Positions 16,108 through 24,060 of a stretch of DNA of 64,000 bases are shown here, piece after piece; the stretch's first letter is position 1, and every line of letters starts with the position of its first letter. The notes under the pieces are model-generated. The model ran no database searches, was not told the origin of the DNA, and saw nothing but the letters and a program-made list of their open reading frames with translations. Made by a program: the position numbers and the translations under genes. The stretch comes from Streptomyces rhizoryzae (GTDB lineage: Bacteria > Actinomycetota > Actinomycetes > Streptomycetales > Streptomycetaceae), in assembly GCF_023155275.1 (NCBI RefSeq), contig NZ_JALMUV010000036.1, positions 24,815-88,814 on the forward strand. Reading direction: 5' to 3'.

Positions 16108-16705
16108 GGGTGAAGGTCTCCAGCTCCGCGGCGGCGGCGTCGAGGTCGAGGTCCGGGTGGACGAGCCAGTGGCCGATCACCCCGTCGATCGCGCCGCCGA
16201 TCGCCAGCGCCACCGTGCGGGTGTCGAACTCCCGCAGCACGCCCGCCCGCTGCCCGTCCGCCAGCAGGGCGGCCAGCGACTGCCAGCGGTCGTGGGTGTC
16301 GTGCGAGCCGGGGTTCTTCAGGCGGGTCCCGCCGCCGTCGTCGAGCAGCATCTCGGTGATCACGCGGACGTGGCGGCGGTTGTCCCGCTGGTAGCCGATC
16401 ATCGCGCGGACGTAGGCGAGGAGCGCGGCCAGCGGGTCCGGGGCGCGCTCCACCCGCTCGCGGACGTAAGCGGAGAACTCCGCCATCACCTGGGTCAGCG
16501 CGGCACGGGTGAGGTTGTCCTTCGAGGTGAAGTGGTAGAGCACCGCGGCCTTGGAGACCCCGGCGCGCTCGGCGATCGCGGACAGCGAGGTGGCCGGGTA
16601 GCCGCGGGTGGAGATCAGGTCGATGGTGCACTCGATCAACTGCCGGCGCCGGGCCCGTTCGGTGAACGTCGCCGCCTCGGGATCCGTGCTCCGCCGGGGA
16701 CTCAT
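16082..16705 (-). CDS. TetR-family regulator
   Basis: A 207-aa TetR protein. The N-terminal helix-turn-helix (residues 17-63; TRGYPATSLSAIAERAGVSK, then AAVLYHFTSKDNLTRAAL) is canonical; the C-terminal domain is a helical ligand-binding domain. It is convergent with, and overlaps, the FAD monooxygenase by 26 nt, and the matching operator lies upstream of the monooxygenase (14763-14800). The predicted role is ligand-relieved repression of that enzyme. No second copy of the ACCGATCGGT site was seen before its own start. Confidence 0.88.
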   Translation of the reverse strand: MSPRRSTDPEAATFTERARRRQLIECTIDLISTRGYPATSLSAIAERAGVSKAAVLYHFTSKDNLTRAALTQVMAEFSAYVRERVERAPDPLAALLAYVRAMIGYQRDNRRHVRVITEMLLDDGGGTRLKNPGSHDTHDRWQSLAALLADGQRAGVLREFDTRTVALAIGGAIDGVIGHWLVHPDLDLDAAAAELETFTLNAVAPRD

Positions 16706-16794
16706 CCCACGCCCACCTCTGCCTTTCCGTACCTCTCCGCGGCCCGCACTCCGGCCGCAGACGACCGTACACCGCGGGATAGGATCACCGCGCC

Positions 16795-17658
16795 ATGGAG
16801 AAGATTGTGCGGTACACCAGTTTCGTCGCGGTGGGTGACAGCTTCACCGAGGGGATGGCGGACGGCCTCCCGGACGGCTCGTACCGGGGCTGGGCGGATC
16901 TGCTCGCCGCCCGCCTCGCGGCCCTCCCCCGCCCGCCGGCCGGGCAGCCCGCCGGGCCCGGCTTCCGGTACGCCAATCTCGCGGTGCGCGGCAAGCTCAT
17001 CGACCAGATCGCCGACGAGCAGTGCGGGCCGGCCGCCGCGATGGGCGCGGACCTGGTGACGCTGGTCGGCGGGCTCAACGACGTGCTGCGCCCGAACTGC
17101 GACGTGGAGCGGGTGTGCGCCCGGCTGGCGGACTGCGCCGAGCTGCTGGCGCGCGGCGGCGGGCAGCTGGTGCTGATGCGCAGCCCCGGCCGCCGCGGGC
17201 CGGTGCTGGAGCGCTTCCGGCCCCGGATGGAGCGGCTGTTCGCCCGGATCGACGACCTGGCCGCCCGGCACGGCGCCGTGGTGGTGGACCTCTACTCCTC
17301 CGCGGCGCTGGCCGACCCCCGGATGTGGGCCGACGACCGGCTGCACCTGAACGCCGAGGGGCACCGCCGGGTCGCCGAGGCGGTCTGGCAGGCGCTGGGC
17401 CTGCCCGCGGAGTCCGACTGGAACGCGCCGCTGCCGCCGGCCGCCCCACCCCGCTGGGCCGCCCGCCGCGCCGCCGATCTGCGGTTCGCCCGGGAGCACC
17501 TCCTCCCCTGGATCGGCCGCCGGCTGACCGGCCGCTCCTCCGGCGACGGCCGCACCGGCGCCCACGTCCACCCCGAGCTGGGCGCCCCCTTCTGGATGAC
17601 CCCGGCCGAGCACACCGCACCCGGCCCGGTCACGGGCTGGCGCGCGCTGGCCCCCTGA
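16795..17658 (+). CDS. SGNH/GDSL-family hydrolase
   Basis: A 287-aa esterase-fold protein: block I GDSFTEG with nucleophile Ser16, block III GGLNDVLRPN, and the C-terminal DRLHLNAEGH supplying Asp and His. No signal peptide is seen, so it is cytosolic, unlike the secreted lipases of the family. Substrate unknown; family members are esterases, thioesterases or deacetylases. TAGGAT (16780-16785) lies 9 nt before the ATG, consistent with a leaderless or very short 5' end. Confidence 0.88.
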   Translation: MEKIVRYTSFVAVGDSFTEGMADGLPDGSYRGWADLLAARLAALPRPPAGQPAGPGFRYANLAVRGKLIDQIADEQCGPAAAMGADLVTLVGGLNDVLRPNCDVERVCARLADCAELLARGGGQLVLMRSPGRRGPVLERFRPRMERLFARIDDLAARHGAVVVDLYSSAALADPRMWADDRLHLNAEGHRRVAEAVWQALGLPAESDWNAPLPPAAPPRWAARRAADLRFAREHLLPWIGRRLTGRSSGDGRTGAHVHPELGAPFWMTPAEHTAPGPVTGWRALAP

Positions 17659-17693
17659 GCCGGCGCGCGACCCCTGCCCCTGCCCCGTTTCCC

Positions 17694-18389
17694 TCACTCC
17701 TCGCCCCGTGACCGGCGCCGCGGCAGCCGCAGGGTGAGCAGTTTCGCGCGGGGGGCGAGCCGCCGGGCCATCGCGAACACCGAGTCGGTACGCGACCGGT
17801 CGGCGTCCAGCACCGTGAAGAGGTTGACGCCGAGGTAGAAGGTGATCGCCGCGTTCGCCAGGTCGCGGGGCGGGGTCAGGCGGGCCAGCGGGGTGCCGCC
17901 GATCACGCGGTCGAGGGTCGCCTCGATGAAGCCGAGCCAGGGTTCGGCCCGCTCCGACAGCGGCTCCCGGAGCTCGGGCTTGGCCACCGCGGCGGCCACC
18001 AGCTCCGAGAAGAGCGTGATGTGGCCGCCGTCGAGGTCGTCGCGGTAGATGCGGGTGGCGGCGTCGGCCAGTTCCTCCAGCGTGCGGACGCCGGCGACGG
18101 TGGCGCTGTGCCGCGCCATCCGCTCCGCCGACGACCGGTCCAGCGCCGCCAGCAGCAGCGGGTCGACGCCGCCGAAGTGGTAGAAGACCAGCGCGGAGTT
18201 GACCCCCGCCGCCTTGGCGATCGTCCGGGCGCTGGTGCCGGCGTAGCCCTGCTCCTTCAGGACCGCCGTGGCCGCCTCGATCAGCCGGTCCTTGGTGTCC
18301 GCGGCACCGCCGGCCCCCCGCTGCCGCTTCCCACCTCCGGAATCCTTCGTTCCGTCAGGGCCCTTGCCCGCACCGCGCTCCGCCGTCAT
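17694..18389 (-). CDS. TetR-family regulator
   Basis: A 231-aa TetR regulator with a basic, Gly-rich 30-residue N-terminal extension, then the HTH (RLIEAATAVLKEQGYAGTSA, then TIAKAAGVNSALVFYHFG) and a helical effector domain. The ATG at 18389 follows GAGAGGA; codons upstream to 18548 cross the operator and are not coding. It is divergent from the SRPBCC membrane gene, and the near-perfect palindrome at 18423-18440 lies between them, so it probably represses both itself and the membrane pair. Confidence 0.85.
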   Translation of the reverse strand: MTAERGAGKGPDGTKDSGGGKRQRGAGGAADTKDRLIEAATAVLKEQGYAGTSARTIAKAAGVNSALVFYHFGGVDPLLLAALDRSSAERMARHSATVAGVRTLEELADAATRIYRDDLDGGHITLFSELVAAAVAKPELREPLSERAEPWLGFIEATLDRVIGGTPLARLTPPRDLANAAITFYLGVNLFTVLDADRSRTDSVFAMARRLAPRAKLLTLRLPRRRSRGEE

Positions 18390-18422
18390 CGACCGTCCTC
18401 TCGCTGAACCTTCATCATACGG

Positions 18423-18440
18423 TTTAATCAAGTGGTTAAA
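18423..18440. promoter_or_regulatory. TetR operator
   Basis: TTTAATCA-AG-TGGTTAAA, 18 bp with 7 of 8 positions symmetric, in an AT-rich island 34 bp from the TetR start and about 75 bp from the divergent gene. Confidence 0.65.
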
Positions 18441-18514
18441 TCGCTCGATGAAACACCGGGGAGCCCGGTGGCGGCCGCACCGACGGCGGACGACGGAAGA
18501 CAGGGGTGGGGACG

Positions 18515-19474
18515 ATGGACGGAACACCGGAACGCCGGGCCATGACACGGGCGCGCCGGCAACTGGTCTGCGTACTGGCGGCGCTCTTCACCGCGATGCT
18601 GGTCTACAAGGTGCTGCACGCCGGCCACCTCCAGCAGACCGCGCTGTTCTACGTGGGCCTGCCCGCGTTCATCGCCCTCGCGGTGGCCGTCGGCGCCCGG
18701 CCCAGGAGCGCCACCGGCACCGCCCTGGCCGCCGTGACCATCGGCCTCGCCCTGGCCGGGCCGCTGCTCGACGAGGGCGTGGTCTGCCTGGTCATGGCGG
18801 CGCCGCTGTTCTACCTCCTGGCCGTGGCGATCGCCGCGCCGGTGGACTGGGCGTCCCGCCGGCGGCGCCGGGGCCGCGGCGGGCGGGCGCACGCCTTCGC
18901 GACCGTGCCGCTGATCGCGGTCCTCGCCCTGGAGGGCAGCGGCGCGTACGACCTGCCGCGGGAGGGCACCGCGTCGGTGACCCGGACCGTCGCGCTGAGC
19001 ACCGGGCAGTTCGCGCAGGCCCTCGCCGCACCGCCGCGCTTCGCCGCGCCCCGGCCGGTGTTCCTGAAGATCCCCTTCCCCCGCCCGCAGCGCTCCGAGG
19101 GCGCGGGCCTGGCCGTCGGCGCCCACCGGCAGGTCACCTTCAACCCGCACCGGTCCCTGGGCATCGGGTCGCACCCCACCCCGCGCGGGATGCGCCTGGT
19201 GGTCACCGCGCACACCCCCGGCCGGGTCGTCTTCACCGTCGCCCGGGACACCACGCTGGCCCGCTGGCTCGACCTCCGGTCGGCCGAGGTGACCTGGCGG
19301 TCCGCCGCCCCGGGCCGCACCGAGGTCACCTGGACCCTGCGCTACCGGCGCACCTTCGACCCCGGCTGGTACTTCGGCCCGCTCCAGCAGTACGGCATGG
19401 AGCAGGCGGCGGCCTACCTCGCCGACACCTTCACCCACCCCGCCGCGGCGACCGCCGGCCCGGACGCCCGGTGA
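18515..19474 (+). CDS. Membrane protein with SRPBCC-like C-terminal domain
   Basis: A 319-aa protein of uncertain function. Four hydrophobic segments occupy residues ~15-120, ended by a basic SRRRRRGRGGR stretch; the remaining ~190 residues look like a START/SRPBCC (polyketide cyclase-like) fold, with paired strands such as RQVTFNPHRSLGIGSH, MRLVVTAHTPGRVVFTV and RTEVTWTLRYRRTF. Such folds bind lipids or hydrophobic ligands. Start ATG 18515 is chosen over GTG 18506. Its stop overlaps the next gene's GTG (GTGA). The two genes probably act together on a membrane lipid or prenyl-type substrate. Confidence 0.6.
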   Translation: MDGTPERRAMTRARRQLVCVLAALFTAMLVYKVLHAGHLQQTALFYVGLPAFIALAVAVGARPRSATGTALAAVTIGLALAGPLLDEGVVCLVMAAPLFYLLAVAIAAPVDWASRRRRRGRGGRAHAFATVPLIAVLALEGSGAYDLPREGTASVTRTVALSTGQFAQALAAPPRFAAPRPVFLKIPFPRPQRSEGAGLAVGAHRQVTFNPHRSLGIGSHPTPRGMRLVVTAHTPGRVVFTVARDTTLARWLDLRSAEVTWRSAAPGRTEVTWTLRYRRTFDPGWYFGPLQQYGMEQAAAYLADTFTHPAAATAGPDAR

Positions 19475-21066
19475 CCGCCGTCCCCGGTGGCGACCCCGCG
19501 CTGATCCGCGCCGTATGCCTCTTCGGCCCGCTCCTGGCCACCGGTGCCGCGGCGCTCCGGCGGCCCCCGGACCGGCGCACGCTCGCCGCCGCGCTCCTGG
19601 CGGCCTCCTGGAACGCGGTCTGGCTGCCCGCCGTGAACCTCCTCGCCCTCGCCCGCGGCTGGTGGACCTTCCACGCCGACGGCGGCACCGCCGCCGGGCT
19701 CCCGGTGGACCTGCTGCTGGGCTGGGTGCTGCTGTGGGGCGCGCTGCCCGTCCTGGCCGGCGCGGACCGGATCGGGCTGCCGCTGCTCGCCGCGGCGCTG
19801 GCGTGGTGCGATCTGGCGGCCATGCCGCTGGCCGCCCCGGTCGTCCGGCTCGGCGGCGGCTGGCTCGCCGGGGAGGCGGCCGCGGTGGCGCTGGCGCTCG
19901 TCCCCGGGCTGCTGCTCGCCCGCTGGACGGTGCGCGGCCGCCGCCTGGCCCTGCGCGCGGGCGCCCAACTGCTGCTCAGCGGTGCGCTGATGCTCGCCCT
20001 GCCGCTCGCGCTGGTCCGGCCCGCGCTGCCCGGCGGCCGGGTCGGCTGGACCGTCACCGCCCAGCTCCTGGCCGTACCGCTGCTCCTCGGGGCGGTCGCC
20101 GTCCGGGAGTTCGTCCAGCGCGGCGGCGGCACCCCGCTGCCCTACGACCCGCCGCGCCGGCTCGTCACCAGCGGCCCGTACGCCTACGTCCGCAACCCCA
20201 TGCAGCTCTCGCTCGTCCTCTCCCACCTCCTTCTGGGAGTGCTGGCGCGGGACGTGCGGCTGCTCGCGGCGGCCGCCACGGCGTTCGCGTACGGCGCCGG
20301 GCTCGCCGCCTGGCACGAGGGCGGCCGGATGCGGGCGAGCCACGGGGCGCCCTGGACCGCCTACCGGGCCGCCGTGCCCGCCTGGCTGCCCCGGTTCCGG
20401 CCCTGGAGCGGCAGCGCCGGGGCCCGGCTGTACGTCGCGGAGAGCTGCGGGCCGTGCAGCCGGTTCGGGCGCTGGGTGGCGCGGCGGCGGCCGGTGGCGC
20501 TGGTCCTCGTCCCGGCCGAGCGGCACCCCCGGCCGCTGCGCCGGATGACCTACGAGACCGACGACGGCGCCGTCCGGGCCGAGGGCGTCGCCGCGCTCGG
20601 CCGGCTGCTCGGCCACCTGCACCTGGGCTGGGCGGTACTGGGCTGGCTGCTGGCGATCCCGGGCCTGCGGTGGTTCGTCCAGCTCTGCACCGACGCCCTC
20701 GGGGCGGGCCCGCGCGACCTCCCGCAACGGGCGCACCCGGCCTCCGGAGGCTGGGCGCCCGCGTCCGGAGTGCTGTCCCCCGCGCGTCGCCGGGCGGAGA
20801 GGCGGCCCGGGCGGCGGGCCGCTGGCGGCCCGGAAGGTGCGCGCTACGCTCGTTCTGTAGGGGTACGTCCCGATCGTGCGGAGGCGGGCATGAGCCAGTA
20901 CGACGAGTACACGACCCCGTCCCAGGCCGAGGGCGAGCGGCTGGACGAGGACCGGGATCCGGCCGAGCAGCGGCACCCCGAGACGATGCGCACCCAGCCG
21001 TCCCAGGCGGAGGGCGAGCGGCTGCCGGAGGACGACGAGGGGAACGCCGCCCCGCGGAAGACCTGA
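19471..21066 (+). CDS. Isoprenylcysteine-carboxyl-methyltransferase-like protein with DCC domain
   Basis: 531 codons if the open frame is used fully. Residues 1-280 are a polytopic membrane protein carrying the ICMT/phospholipid methyltransferase signature SGPYAYVRNPMQ (234-245) and a later Glu-rich end. Residues ~320-430 form a DCC (DUF393) thiol-disulfide-like domain with CGPC (Cys326, Cys329). No stop occurs before 21066, so the frame continues through ~45 low-complexity residues into the small protein starting at Met474. Either the two are made as one chain or the small gene is nested. The gene is coupled by GTGA to the SRPBCC gene. Domain calls are from motifs; substrate unknown. Confidence 0.65.
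   Translation: MTAVPGGDPALIRAVCLFGPLLATGAAALRRPPDRRTLAAALLAASWNAVWLPAVNLLALARGWWTFHADGGTAAGLPVDLLLGWVLLWGALPVLAGADRIGLPLLAAALAWCDLAAMPLAAPVVRLGGGWLAGEAAAVALALVPGLLLARWTVRGRRLALRAGAQLLLSGALMLALPLALVRPALPGGRVGWTVTAQLLAVPLLLGAVAVREFVQRGGGTPLPYDPPRRLVTSGPYAYVRNPMQLSLVLSHLLLGVLARDVRLLAAAATAFAYGAGLAAWHEGGRMRASHGAPWTAYRAAVPAWLPRFRPWSGSAGARLYVAESCGPCSRFGRWVARRRPVALVLVPAERHPRPLRRMTYETDDGAVRAEGVAALGRLLGHLHLGWAVLGWLLAIPGLRWFVQLCTDALGAGPRDLPQRAHPASGGWAPASGVLSPARRRAERRPGRRAAGGPEGARYARSVGVRPDRAEAGMSQYDEYTTPSQAEGERLDEDRDPAEQRHPETMRTQPSQAEGERLPEDDEGNAAPRKT
20890..21066 (+). CDS. Small acidic protein, nested in-frame
   Basis: A 58-aa highly hydrophilic protein beginning MSQYDEYTTPSQAEGERL. PSQAEGERL occurs twice (residues ~10-18 and ~37-45), an internal repeat. 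It has its own GCGGAGG ribosome site 5 nt before the ATG, and TACGCT about 35 nt upstream could be a -10 box. It looks like a free-standing small conserved Streptomyces protein, yet it lies in the same open frame as the ICMT-DCC gene without an intervening stop. Function unknown. Confidence 0.65.
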   Translation: MSQYDEYTTPSQAEGERLDEDRDPAEQRHPETMRTQPSQAEGERLPEDDEGNAAPRKT

Positions 21067-21167
21067 TTCCACCGGGGCCCGGCGCCCCGCCGGCCGCCCG
21101 GGGCCCGGCATTCCGCCTGGAGGAACCCACAACCAGGACCGGGGCGCTGGCCTGCGCAAACCGCCAG

Positions 21168-21173
21168 TAGACT
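21168..21173 (+). promoter_or_regulatory. -10 box of purB (probably leaderless)
   Basis: TAGACT ends 8 nt before the GTG start of purB, giving a transcription start at or next to the initiation codon. The -35 region is poor. Confidence 0.5.
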
Positions 21174-21181
21174 CTGACCAC

Positions 21182-22624
21182 GTGACTGCTGTGTCTGCGA
21201 AGCCTCGCATCCCCAATGTCCTGGCCGGCCGCTACGCCTCCGCGGAGCTGGCCGTGCTGTGGTCCCCCGAGTACAAGGTCAAGCTGGAGCGGAAGCTGTG
21301 GCTGGCGGTGCTGCGCGCCCAGAAGGACCTGGGGGTGGAGGTCCCCGAGCAGGCGCTCGCCGACTACGAGCGGGTGCTGGAGACCGTCGACCTGGCGTCG
21401 ATCGCCGAGCGCGAGAAGGTCACCCGGCACGACGTCAAGGCGCGGATCGAGGAGTTCAACGCGCTGGCCGGGCACGAGCAGATCCACAAGGGCATGACCT
21501 CCCGCGATCTGACCGAGAACGTCGAGCAGCTCCAGGTGCGGCTGTCGCTGGAACTGGTGCGGGACCGCACGGTCGCGGTGCTGGCCCGCCTCGGTTCGCT
21601 GGCCGCCCAGCACTCCGAGCTGGTCATGGCCGGCCGCTCCCACAACGTCGCCGCCCAGGCCACCACCCTGGGCAAGCGCTTCGCGACCGCCGCCGACGAA
21701 CTGCTGGTCGCCTTCGCGCGGGTCGAGGAGCTGCTCTCGCGCTACCCGCTGCGCGGGATCAAGGGCCCGGTCGGCACCGCCCAGGACATGCTCGACCTGC
21801 TCGGCGGGGACGCGGCCAAGCTCACCGAGCTGGAGCAGCGGGTCGCCGCACACCTCGGCTTCGGCCAGGCGTTCACCTCCGTCGGCCAGGTCTACCCGCG
21901 GTCGCTGGACTACGAGGTGGTCACCGCGCTGGTGCAGCTGGCGGCCGCGCCGTCGTCGCTGGCCAAGACGATCCGGCTGATGGCCGGGCACGAGCTGGTC
22001 ACCGAGGGCTTCAAGCCCGGCCAGGTCGGCTCCTCGGCGATGCCGCACAAGATGAACACCCGCTCCTGCGAGCGCGTCAACGGCCTGATGGTCATCCTGC
22101 GCGGTTACGCCTCGATGGCCGGTGAGCTGGCCGGCGACCAGTGGAACGAGGGCGATGTGTCGTGCTCGGTGGTCCGCCGGGTCGCGCTGCCGGACTCCTT
22201 CTTCGCGCTGGACGGCCTGCTGGAGACCTTCCTGACGGTGCTCGACGAGTTCGGCGCGTTCCCCGCCGTGGTCGCCCGCGAGCTGGACCGCTACCTGCCG
22301 TTCCTGGCCACCACCAAGGTGCTGATGGGCGCCGTCCGCGCCGGCGTGGGCCGCGAGGAGGCGCACGAGGCCATCAAGGAGAACGCGGTCGCCTCGGCGC
22401 TGGCCATGCGGGAGCAGGGCGTGGACCGCAACGAGCTGCTGGACAAGCTCGCCGCGGACTCCCGGATCCCGCTGGACGCGGCGCAGCTGGCGACCCTGAT
22501 GGCGGACAAGCTGTCCTTCACCGGCGCGGCCGGCGACCAGGTGGCCGCGGTGGTCGCCCGCATCGAGGAGATCGCCGCGCGGCATCCGGAGGCCGCCGCC
22601 TACGCCCCCGGCGCGATCCTCTAG
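21182..22624 (+). CDS. purB: Adenylosuccinate lyase
   Basis: Catalyses two fumarate-releasing steps of purine synthesis (SAICAR to AICAR, adenylosuccinate to AMP). The 480-aa protein carries the fumarase/aspartase signature SSAMPHKMN, the catalytic-His segments HEQIHKGMTSRDLTEN and GRSHNVAAQATTLGKRF, and RYPLRGIKGPVGTAQD. It is the longer (about 480-aa) form found in actinomycetes and eukaryotes. GTG 21182 is chosen because MTAVSAKPRIPNVLAGRYAS fits that family start. mug follows 13 bp later. Confidence 0.97.
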   Translation: MTAVSAKPRIPNVLAGRYASAELAVLWSPEYKVKLERKLWLAVLRAQKDLGVEVPEQALADYERVLETVDLASIAEREKVTRHDVKARIEEFNALAGHEQIHKGMTSRDLTENVEQLQVRLSLELVRDRTVAVLARLGSLAAQHSELVMAGRSHNVAAQATTLGKRFATAADELLVAFARVEELLSRYPLRGIKGPVGTAQDMLDLLGGDAAKLTELEQRVAAHLGFGQAFTSVGQVYPRSLDYEVVTALVQLAAAPSSLAKTIRLMAGHELVTEGFKPGQVGSSAMPHKMNTRSCERVNGLMVILRGYASMAGELAGDQWNEGDVSCSVVRRVALPDSFFALDGLLETFLTVLDEFGAFPAVVARELDRYLPFLATTKVLMGAVRAGVGREEAHEAIKENAVASALAMREQGVDRNELLDKLAADSRIPLDAAQLATLMADKLSFTGAAGDQVAAVVARIEEIAARHPEAAAYAPGAIL

Positions 22625-22637
22625 AGCCGGAACCGGT

Positions 22638-23207
22638 ATGCGCTTCACCCCTGAGGAACTGGAGGCCGCCCGCGACCGCGTCGTCCCCGACGTCATCGCG
22701 GGCGGGCTGCGGGTGCTGTTCTGCGGCATCAACCCCGGGCTGATGTCGGCGGCCACCGGGCACCACTTCGCCCGCCCCGGCAACCGCTTCTGGCCCGTGC
22801 TGCACGCCGCCGGCTTCACCCCCCGGCGCTTCCGCCCCGCCGAGCAGGCCGAACTCCTCGACCACGGGCTGGGCATCACCAACGTCGTGGCCCGGCCGAC
22901 CGCCCGGGCCGACGAGCTGACCGCGGAGGAGTTCCGCGAGGGCGGGCGGATACTGGCCGAGAAGGTGGCGCGGCTGCGGCCGCGCTGGCTCGCGGTCGCC
23001 GGCGTCACCGCCTACCGCGTCGCGTTCGGCGACAAGCACGCCGCGATCGGCCCCCAGGAACGCGCCCTGGGCGGCACCCGCATCTGGGCCCTGCCCAACC
23101 CCAGCGGGCTGAACGCCCATTGGTCGCTCACCACGATGGCCGAGGAGTACGGGCGGCTGCGGACGGCGGCCTTCGCGGAGGACGGAGGTCCGTCCGGCGG
23201 GGCCTGA
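22638..23207 (+). CDS. mug: G/U mismatch-specific uracil-DNA glycosylase
   Basis: Removes uracil or thymine mispaired with G, starting base excision repair. The 189-aa protein has GINPG at residues 30-34, the catalytic-loop asparagine motif of the MUG/TDG branch, and NPSGLNAHW from residue 154, the second active-site loop. Length is right for the family. It lies 13 bp downstream of purB and may be cotranscribed; it nearly abuts the convergent unknown gene (4 bp). Confidence 0.92.
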   Translation: MRFTPEELEAARDRVVPDVIAGGLRVLFCGINPGLMSAATGHHFARPGNRFWPVLHAAGFTPRRFRPAEQAELLDHGLGITNVVARPTARADELTAEEFREGGRILAEKVARLRPRWLAVAGVTAYRVAFGDKHAAIGPQERALGGTRIWALPNPSGLNAHWSLTTMAEEYGRLRTAAFAEDGGPSGGA

Positions 23208-23211
23208 TCAC

Positions 23212-23877
23212 CTACGGGGCGGATATCCGGCCGCCGGGCGGCGCCGCCGCCACGGCCGCCACCACCTGGCACGGCCGGTCCGTACCGCCCGGGTCCGCGC
23301 CGGCCCGGTCCGCGCCGAGGGCGATCCACCGGCCGGTGCCGTCCCGCCAGGCGTACACCCGCGGCGCCAGCGCGCTCAGCACGTCCAGCGGCGGCGCCAC
23401 CGGCAGGCCCATCGCGCCGCGCTCCAGCGCCTCCGCGAGGTCGTGGACGACCGGCTCGCCCCACCGCACGGACAGCAGGGCGGCCAGCGCGGCCAGTTGC
23501 GCCACGCACTCCTCGCGGGCCGCCGCGACGTCCGCCGGGTCGGCGTCCCACAGCGCCCCGCTCGTCCACACCGGGGCGACGTGGAAGCCGGGTCCGCTCT
23601 CGCCGTCCGCCGTCCGCTCCCGCCGGGCCGGGAAGCCCCGGGCGCGTAACGCGTCGAGCGCGGCGAGAGCGGCGGGCGGCCCACCGCGCGGCCCGGGCAG
23701 CGCCGGGGCCGGACGCGGCGGGGGCGTCCTCCCGCCCGGCCGCGGGCCGGAGCCGGACGCCGGGGCGGGAACGGCTGCGGAGCGGGGTGCAGATGCGGAT
23801 GCCGCTCCGGCTTCGGACGCCGCTTCGGCTGCGGATCCCGTTCCGGATCCGGGCTGGGGTTCGGGTTTCGTCGTCAT
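23212..23877 (-). CDS. Conserved-looking hypothetical protein
   Basis: I do not recognise this 221-aa protein. Residues 1-70 are Ala/Pro/Gly/Ser-rich and probably disordered. Residues ~70-221 look folded: ALDALRARGFPARRER, then FHVAPVWTSGALWDADPADV, a long helix AREECVAQLAALAALLSVRWG, and RVYAWRDGTGRWIALGADR, suggesting a small alpha/beta domain. No signal peptide or membrane segment. The ATG at 23877 is the first plausible start; the frame upstream runs antisense to the ROK gene. Divergent from the ROK regulator. Confidence 0.6.
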   Translation of the reverse strand: MTTKPEPQPGSGTGSAAEAASEAGAASASAPRSAAVPAPASGSGPRPGGRTPPPRPAPALPGPRGGPPAALAALDALRARGFPARRERTADGESGPGFHVAPVWTSGALWDADPADVAAAREECVAQLAALAALLSVRWGEPVVHDLAEALERGAMGLPVAPPLDVLSALAPRVYAWRDGTGRWIALGADRAGADPGGTDRPCQVVAAVAAAPPGGRISAP

Positions 23878-24060
23878 ACCGTCAGTAAACCGCCGGGGTC
23901 TGACACTTGGCCGTCCGCACCCGCCTGCCGGCCGGCCGTACGGTCGGCGCCGGCCGCCGCGGGGCCCGCCGCCCGGTCCGCCGCGCACCCCGCACGGGGC
24001 TCGCCGCACACCCGCTGACCGGCTACGATCCGCCAGACAGGCGAGGCGAGGAGACGGACG

